This document shows positions 14,989 to 20,638 of a stretch of 20,638 bases of DNA, one piece after another. Position 1 is the stretch's first letter. Every line of letters starts with the position of its first letter. The notes beneath the pieces were generated by a model. The model searched no databases, was not told the DNA's origin, and was given only the letters and a program-made list of their open reading frames with translations. Origin of the DNA: Helicobacter sp. (GTDB lineage: Bacteria > Campylobacterota > Campylobacteria > Campylobacterales > Helicobacteraceae); assembly GCA_014799985.1 (NCBI GenBank), contig JAAVGZ010000060.1, positions 1-20,638 on the forward strand. Direction: 5' to 3'. The translations under genes and the position numbers were made by a program.

Positions 14989-15849
14989 GTGGGCAAGGAA
15001 TCGTATCGTTTTGCAGATTCAAAGGGTTTTTTGGACGCGCACAAAACGAGCTTGAGCGCGCTCCAATACGACCTTTTGCTTGCCGTTGTCAGCAACCATG
15101 CGCTCGATGGGCGCTTCGCGAGCAAAGACAACATCGCCGACCTCATCGCCCTACTGAAGGGCGCGCGGGTTGAGAATCTCATCGCCAAAGACTTGCAAGG
15201 CTTTGCCGAATCGATGCCGCGCAACTACCTTATCATAATGGGCAAGCTGTTTGCGGGCAAGCCCGATTCTTTCACGCAAGATTTGCTGCACCAAAGCCCG
15301 CTTTGCCCAAGCACGCTCATGGAGCTGCACGTCAAAGAAACGGCGCTTTCGACCAAGCGCGAGCTGCTGCTGCGCATCAGCGGCAAGCTGCGCGGCGCTT
15401 TGGACTACGCGCTATTGAAAGAGATTCACAAAGCCATGTTTGTCGATGTCTATCGCTTCGCGGGGCTCGACCGCTACGACATGGAGCTCATGGGGCAGTT
15501 TGGCAGGGACGATGTGCAATTTTGCATGGGCGCGCTGCTGCCCAAAGAATCGCGGATTCTGTTTGGCATGCTGCGCAACGAGCAGAACTTCGCAAACCTG
15601 CCTGCTGCCATGTTCTTCGATGCACTCTGCGGATTCTACGCCGACCTCGAGTCCTTGCAGCCCTTCCGCGAGGGCAACGGGCGCGTCATTCGCCTGTTTG
15701 TGGGCGAGCTCGCCGCGCGCTGCGGCTATGCACTCTGCTTTGACACGATGCAAAAAAGCCTAAAGCCCGCCTTGCGCGCCGCCCTCTTGGGCGATTGCGC
15801 CCCGTTGCGCGCGCTGCTTGCCGCGCACACAAAAGCGCTGGCACACTAG
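14989..15849 (+). CDS. fic: Fic-domain protein with altered catalytic motif
   Basis: Fic proteins usually transfer AMP from ATP to target proteins. The 286-residue product starts with GTG, supported by a perfect AGGAGG (14976-14981) seven bases upstream that contains the ppk stop codon. The N-terminal half is helical and unrecognised. The Fic core begins about 140, with LKEIHKAMFVDVYRFAGLDR (143-162), as in Fic helix 2. The motif HPFX[D/E]GNGRXXR reads QPFREGNGRVIR (224-235): the catalytic His is Gln (codon CAG, 15658-15660), while the phosphate-binding GNGR is intact. Either the protein no longer AMPylates or it binds nucleotide without transfer. No obvious [S/T]XXXE[G/N] inhibitory motif and no antitoxin partner are seen. 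The frame is otherwise undamaged. Confidence 0.85.
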   Translation: MGKESYRFADSKGFLDAHKTSLSALQYDLLLAVVSNHALDGRFASKDNIADLIALLKGARVENLIAKDLQGFAESMPRNYLIIMGKLFAGKPDSFTQDLLHQSPLCPSTLMELHVKETALSTKRELLLRISGKLRGALDYALLKEIHKAMFVDVYRFAGLDRYDMELMGQFGRDDVQFCMGALLPKESRILFGMLRNEQNFANLPAAMFFDALCGFYADLESLQPFREGNGRVIRLFVGELAARCGYALCFDTMQKSLKPALRAALLGDCAPLRALLAAHTKALAH

Positions 15850-15857
15850 GGGGCGCG

Positions 15858-16223
15858 ATGTTTCTCGTCATTATCGCCCTGTCTCTCGTGTTGGGAATCC
15901 TCTTGCTGTTTGCCGAGCGGCGGCATTTGGCGCGCAATGTACAGACCATCACCCAACATGCGCAATCGTTGCGCAACAGCTGCGATAGCGCGAGCGCCTA
16001 CGAGCAGCAATTGCGCACGTTCCTTGAGGGCAACGCGTTCGCGCTCGCCCAAAACGCACAGGGGCTCTGTGCCGAGCGCAAAATCTTTAGCCCCGGTCTG
16101 TTTTTGCTCGGAATCGCGTGCGGGCTTCTTGGCGCGTTGCTCTATGTGCTGTATTTCGTGTTTTTCGCAAAAGCGCGGCAGATTCCGCTTCCACCCTTTG
16201 AATCTCGCCCAAAGGACGTATGA
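15858..16223 (+). CDS. Small two-helix membrane protein, unknown function
   Basis: I recognise no family. The 121-residue product has an N-terminal membrane helix (about 2-19), a soluble middle of about 60 residues with two cysteines (C42, C71) and several glutamines, and a second helix (about 79-103) followed by a short basic tail. Both helices are strong, which suggests a hairpin with the middle on one side of the inner membrane. AGGGGG, beginning in the fic stop codon, precedes the ATG at 15858. The frame is also open 21 codons upstream, inside fic. The stop overlaps the yaaA start as ATGA, so it sits in one unit with fic and yaaA. Confidence 0.75.
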   Translation: MFLVIIALSLVLGILLLFAERRHLARNVQTITQHAQSLRNSCDSASAYEQQLRTFLEGNAFALAQNAQGLCAERKIFSPGLFLLGIACGLLGALLYVLYFVFFAKARQIPLPPFESRPKDV

Positions 16224-16981
16224 TGATTGCACTCTTTAGCCCGAGTGAGGGCAAAAACTTTTTGCACTACAAGTTCAATCTCTACCCGCCGCTTGCGCTC
16301 GAATCGCTTAGCTTCGCGGGGGCGGACAAAAGCCTGCGCGCCCAAGTCATCGCCGCCTATCTCGAATCGCTCAAGGACAAAAAGGCGCTACCGCAGCTGT
16401 TTGGCACGAAGCGAATCGATGAAGGCATGCTCACGATGTGCCAAAATCTCTGCACGAGCCCCACGATTCAAGCCCTGCGCCTCTACGATGGCGTGGCGTA
16501 TCAGGCGCTTGACATCGAGAATCAAGAAACACACATTCAAAACCTTTTGTTTGAATATGTGATTGTGTTCTCCAACCTCTTTGGCGCGCTCAAAGGGGGC
16601 GACAAGATTCCATACTATCGCCTCAAACAGGGCGCGTTTGTGAGCGGCTATGACCTCAAGGAATATTATGCCAATTTTGAATGTGAGCTCGATAGCTGGA
16701 TTGGCGAAGAAGAGGTCTTGGATTTGCGCGCCGAGTTTTACCAAAAGTTCTACACGCCCAAAACGCGCTGCTATATCCCCCGATTCTACAAAAATGGCAA
16801 AAAACTAAGCCACTATGCCAAGCTCTATCGCGGGCATTTCTTGCGCCATGTCGCGAGCACGTTTTTGCTAAGCGGCAACAAGGGCTGGGGGCTGCTCGAT
16901 TTCGAGTTCGAGCATTTGGAGCTCATTGGTGTCGAGAAAAAAGACCAAAACTTTATTTTAAAATATGCCATTATAGAGTAA
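16220..16981 (+). CDS. yaaA: YaaA family protein (UPF0246, peroxide stress)
   Basis: In E. coli YaaA lowers free iron and limits DNA damage during peroxide stress; the fold binds DNA. The 253-residue product has the family pattern: an N-terminal strand ending in SPSEGK (7-12), LYDGVAYQALD (88-98), FSNLFGALKGGDKIPYYR (117-134), and a C-terminal region ending in FEFEHLELIGVEKKD. The E. coli start reads ISPAKTLDY, so the SPSEGK version is the variant type. Two ATGs are adjacent; AAAGGA suits the second (16223) slightly better. It is the last gene of the ppk-fic-membrane protein unit, and a gltX promoter follows. The oxidative-stress role is by family only. Confidence 0.83.
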   Translation: MMIALFSPSEGKNFLHYKFNLYPPLALESLSFAGADKSLRAQVIAAYLESLKDKKALPQLFGTKRIDEGMLTMCQNLCTSPTIQALRLYDGVAYQALDIENQETHIQNLLFEYVIVFSNLFGALKGGDKIPYYRLKQGAFVSGYDLKEYYANFECELDSWIGEEEVLDLRAEFYQKFYTPKTRCYIPRFYKNGKKLSHYAKLYRGHFLRHVASTFLLSGNKGWGLLDFEFEHLELIGVEKKDQNFILKYAIIE

Positions 16982-16998
16982 GTTCAGCACAAACTTGC

Positions 16999-17004
16999 TA
17001 CAAT
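16999..17004 (+). promoter_or_regulatory. Putative -10 box for the gltX operon
   Basis: TACAAT in TTGCTACAATCG lies 27 bases upstream of the gltX ATG, followed by AAGGAGG six bases before the start. The box and its context closely resemble those before cstA and the TRIC gene. Confidence 0.55.
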
Positions 17005-17031
17005 CGCACAGATTCTACACAAGGAGGCGCG

Positions 17032-18357
17032 ATGCTTCGTTTTGCCCCAAGCCCCACGGGGGACATGCACATTGGCAATTTGCGAGCCGCCATTTTCAAT
17101 TATATCCTCGCCAAACAGCGCAACGAAGAATTTTTGTTGCGCATCGAAGACACCGATGTGGAGCGCAACATTGAGGGCAAAGACAAAGAAATCTTGCAGA
17201 TTCTCACACTCTTTGGAATCCTATGGGACAAGCTCGTGTATCAGAGCGAGAATCTCCGCTACCACCAAACAATCGCCGACCATTTGCAAAAGAGCGGCAA
17301 GGCGTTCTTGTGCTATTGCACTGAGGGCTTCTTGGACAAAAAGCGCGAGGAGGCAAAACAGGCAAAGCGCGCGTTTCGCTATGACGACAGCTGGAGCGAG
17401 CTCGAAAAGGATTCCAACCCGACACCCGTTGTGCGGCTGCATGGCGCGAAGGCTGATGTGTGCTACACCGACAGAATCAAAGGCGCGCTGACCTTTGGCG
17501 CGGGCGAGGTCGATAGCTTCGTGATTCTGCGCGCCAATGGGCTGCCGACCTACAACTTCGCATGCGCTGTCGATGATGTGCTGTATGACATCAGCTTCAT
17601 CGTACGTGGCGAAGACCACACGACCAACACGCCCAAGCAGATTCTCATTCGCGAGGCGATGCAGTGCAGCGCGCCGATTGACTTTGCGCATTTGCCGATT
17701 ATCCTCAACGAAGAGGGCAAAAAGATGAGCAAGCGCGAGCAAAGCTCGAGCGTAAAATGGCTGCTCGAAGAGGGATTCTTGCCCCAAGCGATTGCCAATT
17801 ATCTGATTAGCATGGGCAACAACACGCCTGTCGAGGTTTTCACGCTCAAGGAAAGCATTGCGTGGTTTGACATTGCGAAAATCACCAAATCGCCCGTGAA
17901 GTTCGACATCAAGCGGCTACGATTCCTAAACCGCGAGCATTTCAAGCGGCTTAGCGACAGCGAGCTTGCCTATCTGCTCGAGAGCAGCAGCCCGCAAGTC
18001 GGCGCGCTCGCGCGATTCTATCTCCAAGAATCGAGCACGCTCAACGAGCTACGCAACGCAATCGAACCCATTTTTAGCGCCAAAAACCCAGCCAGCTTCC
18101 CCGAGTTTGCGGGCGAAATTGTGCAATTGCATGGGCACATCACAGCCATGCTCGATTCTCTGCACCCCGCCCTAGCAAGCTTTGAATCGTTCAAAAAGGA
18201 GCTGATGGCGCAAAGCAGCCTAAAAGGCAAGCATTTCTTTAAGCCGCTGCGGATTCTGCTCACGGGCAAGCTCGATGGACCCGAGCTAAGCGACCTCTAC
18301 CCGCTCGTTTGGGGCATGCTCAAAGACATCGCACGCATTGAGGAGGCAAAATGTTAA
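17032..18357 (+). CDS. gltX: Glutamyl-tRNA synthetase, probably the GluRS2 (Glu-tRNA-Gln) type
   Basis: Class I synthetase that attaches glutamate to tRNA. The 441 residues start MLRFAPSPTG, carry the HIGH-type motif HIGN (13-16), GEDH (193-196) and KMSKR (231-235), and have the long all-helical anticodon domain after about 310. Campylobacterota have two GltX proteins. The N-terminal MLRFAPSPTGDMHIGNLRA, the length near 440 and the position before a YggT gene and slt match H. pylori GltX2 (HP0643) as I remember it. That enzyme makes Glu-tRNA-Gln, which GatCAB then amidates. This specificity is inference. The gene overlaps the YggT gene by seven bases. Confidence 0.93.
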   Translation: MLRFAPSPTGDMHIGNLRAAIFNYILAKQRNEEFLLRIEDTDVERNIEGKDKEILQILTLFGILWDKLVYQSENLRYHQTIADHLQKSGKAFLCYCTEGFLDKKREEAKQAKRAFRYDDSWSELEKDSNPTPVVRLHGAKADVCYTDRIKGALTFGAGEVDSFVILRANGLPTYNFACAVDDVLYDISFIVRGEDHTTNTPKQILIREAMQCSAPIDFAHLPIILNEEGKKMSKREQSSSVKWLLEEGFLPQAIANYLISMGNNTPVEVFTLKESIAWFDIAKITKSPVKFDIKRLRFLNREHFKRLSDSELAYLLESSSPQVGALARFYLQESSTLNELRNAIEPIFSAKNPASFPEFAGEIVQLHGHITAMLDSLHPALASFESFKKELMAQSSLKGKHFFKPLRILLTGKLDGPELSDLYPLVWGMLKDIARIEEAKC

Positions 18358-18641
18358 TTTTCGATTCGCTGCTCGCAGCCATTGTGAGCACCATCAGCAT
18401 GCTGCTTTGGGCTTATACATGGGTTGTGATTATCTCCGCGCTGCTCACATGGGTGCGCCCCGACCCCTACAACCCCATCGTGCAGGTTTTGCGCAACCTC
18501 ACCGAACCGGTCTATAATTTTATCCGCGCACGGATTCCAACCAACATCGGCGGGCTCGACATCGCGCCGATTATCGTGCTGATTGTGTTGCAATTTTTGA
18601 TTGTTTTTCTCAACAATCTCCTCATCGGTGGGCTTAGATGA
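18351..18641 (+). CDS. YggT family membrane protein
   Basis: A 96-residue integral membrane protein with two hydrophobic segments (about 3-33 and 68-92). Between them is the family sequence TWVRPDPYNPIVQVLRNLTEPVY (33-55 region), ending in RARIPTNIGGLDIAPI. The YggT family has no agreed function; relatives have been linked to osmotic response in bacteria and to membrane protein assembly in plastids. AGGAGG inside the end of gltX lies four bases before the ATG, and the stop overlaps slt as ATGA. The order gltX-yggT-slt is the same as I remember from H. pylori, so the cluster is old. Confidence 0.88.
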   Translation: MLIFDSLLAAIVSTISMLLWAYTWVVIISALLTWVRPDPYNPIVQVLRNLTEPVYNFIRARIPTNIGGLDIAPIIVLIVLQFLIVFLNNLLIGGLR

Positions 18642-20302
18642 AACAGGCAATGCGATTGGGCTGTGCGCTGCTATTGCTCTTTTGCCTCGCACATGCCGAA
18701 TCGATTGCGGCTTTTGTGCCCAAGCCCGAAGCGCAGCCCAAAATCACGCTCAATTTCTTGCGCAGCAAGCCCAAAGGAATCGTGCGCGATTTTTACATTT
18801 GGATTTTCTTGGGGCAGGAAAACATCAGCAAGGCGGAGGCGGACGCGGCGCATAAGCTCGTGCATCGCCACAACAGCCAGCTTTTTGGCAGGTATTTCAA
18901 GAGGGGCAGCAACCAAAGCCAAACGCTTGGGCGCAGGACGATTTGCCAGCGCATGAGCCTAAACGAGCTGCTCAAGCAAGACGCGCAATGTATCGGCTAT
19001 GCGCTGAAGCTCTCGGACGCCTCGACACTGCCACAAAAACAAATCAAAGAAATCGCCACAAAGATTGCCAAAGCCAATCCAAAGCTTTCGGCGCAAATGC
19101 AGATTCTCGCCTCTAAAGCGCCGCTCACGACATTGCTCAAGAGCTCGCCGGCTCGGTTCGCCGAGATTTTTAATGGTGTCGATTTGTCCTATCGCGTTCA
19201 ATACCTCGACCAAAAAATCGCGCCCGAGCGGCTCGAGGCGCTCGCCAACCAAAACAATGGCGCGTTTTCGCGGCTGTTGCAGATTATGATTATGAATCCC
19301 AACTATCCCAATATCCACGCCTCGCTCGCGCGCACGAGCAAAATCACCGCCGTGGATTCCAAGGCGCTCTTTTATCTCGGGCTCAATGCGCTAAAGCTCG
19401 GCAACAACAAGCAAGCCGTTGTGTATTTCGAGCGCGCAGCAAAGAAGCTCAAAGACCCGATTATGCGCGATAGAATCAATTTTTGGCTCTACATCGCCAC
19501 AGGCGAGAGCGCCTATTTCCAAAAGCTCGCCCAAAGCGGATTCCCGAGCCTCTATGCGCTGTATGCCACCCAAAAGCTCCAGCAAAAACAAAACTTTAAT
19601 ATCGCTTACGATGTGTTCGATTCCCCGCCCGCCACCACATCGCGTTTCGACATCACCGACCCCTTTGCGTGGCTGCAAATGCAAGCAAGCATTCGCCAAA
19701 ACGCGCAAAGCACGCTCGCACAGCTGCGCTACACCAACACCGAGCCGCACTATGCGCTCGCGATGCGCCGAATCCACCGATTCAAGACCTTCTATTATAT
19801 CCGCCCCTACAAGGAGTTTTTTGGCATCTACGACACCAACACGCAGGCGCTCATGTATGCGATTGGGCTGCAAGAGAGCTTCTTTGTCCCCGCGTCTATC
19901 TCGCATGCCTATGCGCTCGGAATGATGCAAATCATGCCGTTTAATGTTGAGCGAATCGCTAAAAAATTGGGCGAAACGGCGAACATGTTCGCGATGTTCG
20001 ACCCGCAGCACAATATCCGCTATGCCGAGTTTTTCTTGCGCGACATTCGCGCCGAGTTTGGCGAGGTGCTGTTTGTCGCCTATGCCTACAACGGCGGCAG
20101 CGGCTTTATGCGCCAGATTCGCAAGCGCGAGGATTTGTTCCGCAAGAACAATCCGCTCGACCCATGGCTTAGCCTCGAGTATATTCCCTACAAAGAAACG
20201 CGAGAATACGGGCAGCGCGTGCTCGCGAACTATATCCTCTACCAGCGCGCGTTTGGCAACGATTTGCAGGTCGAGGACATCTTGCAGGGTTTGTTGCGGT
20301 AA
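18638..20302 (+). CDS. slt: Soluble lytic murein transglycosylase
   Basis: Periplasmic enzyme that cleaves peptidoglycan between MurNAc and GlcNAc with formation of anhydro-MurNAc. The 554-residue product has a signal peptide (1-20, cut likely after AHA) and a long alpha-helical superhelix region (about 40-390), including a TPR-like stretch at 245-270. The C-terminal catalytic domain has GLQES with catalytic E413, GMMQIMP (428-434), AYNGG (483-487) and TREYGQRVLANYILYQR (521-537). All expected motifs of the Slt70 family are intact. It is the last gene of the gltX operon; downstream DNA is non-coding and repeat-bearing. Confidence 0.94.
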   Translation: MKQAMRLGCALLLLFCLAHAESIAAFVPKPEAQPKITLNFLRSKPKGIVRDFYIWIFLGQENISKAEADAAHKLVHRHNSQLFGRYFKRGSNQSQTLGRRTICQRMSLNELLKQDAQCIGYALKLSDASTLPQKQIKEIATKIAKANPKLSAQMQILASKAPLTTLLKSSPARFAEIFNGVDLSYRVQYLDQKIAPERLEALANQNNGAFSRLLQIMIMNPNYPNIHASLARTSKITAVDSKALFYLGLNALKLGNNKQAVVYFERAAKKLKDPIMRDRINFWLYIATGESAYFQKLAQSGFPSLYALYATQKLQQKQNFNIAYDVFDSPPATTSRFDITDPFAWLQMQASIRQNAQSTLAQLRYTNTEPHYALAMRRIHRFKTFYYIRPYKEFFGIYDTNTQALMYAIGLQESFFVPASISHAYALGMMQIMPFNVERIAKKLGETANMFAMFDPQHNIRYAEFFLRDIRAEFGEVLFVAYAYNGGSGFMRQIRKREDLFRKNNPLDPWLSLEYIPYKETREYGQRVLANYILYQRAFGNDLQVEDILQGLLR

Positions 20303-20388
20303 GTTTTGGAATCGCGTTGTTGTATTGTCGCGCGAAATGAGGTGCTCGCCGCCATTGTGGGTGTGGGCGAAGCAATCGAACATGTTAG

Positions 20389-20436
20389 GATTCTGTGCCG
20401 TTGGTTGCCACGCTCGTTACACTTGCTCGCAATGAC
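20389..20436 (-). repeat. Dispersed repeat copy
   Basis: It runs GGATTCTGTGC ... GGTTGCCACGCTCG ... GCTCGCAATGAC, the reverse complement of the block order in the copy at 11-61, with a variable centre. Confidence 0.75.
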
Positions 20437-20444
20437 CCAATGAG

Positions 20445-20460
20445 TGCGACTAAAGTCGCA
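20445..20460. repeat. Perfect hairpin TGCGAC-TAAA-GTCGCA
   Basis: A six-base-pair stem with a TAAA loop, directly beside the repeat copies and echoing the GAGGC-TAAA-GCCTC hairpin at 93-106. The sequence after it is A/T-rich but lacks a T-run, so terminator activity is doubtful. Confidence 0.65.
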
Positions 20461-20486
20461 CCTCCAATATTTTAGCGTCTATTTTT

Positions 20487-20531
20487 GTCATTGCGAGCGC
20501 TAGCGAAGCAATCAACAAGCACAGAATCCCC
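20487..20531 (+). repeat. Dispersed repeat copy
   Basis: It begins GTCATTGCGAGCGCTAGCG, continues GAAGCAATCAAC and ends ACAGAATCCCC. The first 29 bases match the reverse complement of 134-162 with two differences, and the block order matches 11-61. Confidence 0.8.
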
Positions 20532-20638
20532 AGAAAAAGCGCGCGCAAAGCTATGGCGAAGCCACAGCACAGCGCCGCTTTGAAGATTGCAATCCCTTAA
20601 TCAGCTATTGCTCTTTATTTTGACGTCCCAACCACAGC

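Larger units (their letters stand above)
20303..20638. other. Non-coding stretch with dispersed repeats
   Basis: No gene is recognisable in these 336 bases. It holds two copies of the left-end repeat in opposite orientations and the hairpin at 20445-20460. The last 35 bases, read on the minus strand, give short frames ending at stops near 20601-20620; they might be the 3' end of a gene beyond the edge, but there is too little to tell. Confidence 0.7.

Noticed and set aside
20601..20638. 3' end of a gene entering from the right on the minus strand.
   Set aside because: Fewer than 13 codons are visible, all frames stop within the stretch, and no family can be recognised.

Overview
The window looks like chromosomal DNA of a Helicobacter-like member of the Campylobacterota (Epsilonproteobacteria), but GC-rich for that group. 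Three things point there. The run gltX - YggT-type membrane gene - slt matches what I remember as H. pylori HP0643-HP0645. The tRNA order is Lys-Glu-Val-Asp. Promoters often show only a good -10 box (TATAAT or TACAAT) with no clear -35. I name no species. There is no phage, insertion sequence, integrase or CRISPR array.

Layout: (1) 1-193 holds degenerate dispersed repeats built on GTCATTGCGAGC. (2) 194-2382, minus strand: a TRIC/UPF0126 membrane protein followed by queC, queD and queE, tightly packed, which make the 7-deazaguanine precursor preQ0. (3) 2476-5741: a DUF779 protein on the plus strand runs tail-to-tail into a minus-strand operon of a short CstA transporter, an 89-residue protein ending in Cys-Thr-Cys-Cys, and a single-domain ArsA/GET3-type ATPase. 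This is the least explained and most interesting block. (4) 5921-7740, plus strand: a low-molecular-weight tyrosine phosphatase and a compact siroheme synthase (dehydrogenase/chelatase plus methyltransferase). (5) 7748-8088, minus strand: four tRNA genes read from a near-consensus sigma70 promoter. (6) 8239-12817, plus strand: a tripartite efflux operon, TolC/NodT-like outer membrane factor, MacA-like adaptor, and a MacB-type transporter split into separate ATPase and permease genes. (7) 12896-16981, plus strand: polyphosphate kinase, a Fic-domain protein whose catalytic histidine is replaced by glutamine, a small two-helix membrane protein, and YaaA; all four are closely packed. (8) 17032-20302, plus strand: a glutamyl-tRNA synthetase resembling the second, tRNA-Gln-charging GluRS of Helicobacter, a YggT protein and a soluble lytic transglycosylase. 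(9) 20303-20638: no gene; the repeats of the left end recur, one in inverted orientation.

Most genes are co-directional and coupled by ATGA or TAATG overlaps, or by Shine-Dalgarno sequences that contain the upstream stop codon. I moved several starts downstream of the longest open frame where a well-spaced Shine-Dalgarno sequence or the family's usual N-terminus decides it: queE, TRIC, arsA-like, cstA, tolC-like, the macB ATPase and the membrane protein at 15858. Family assignments come from reading motifs by eye and remembered family knowledge; no database search was run.
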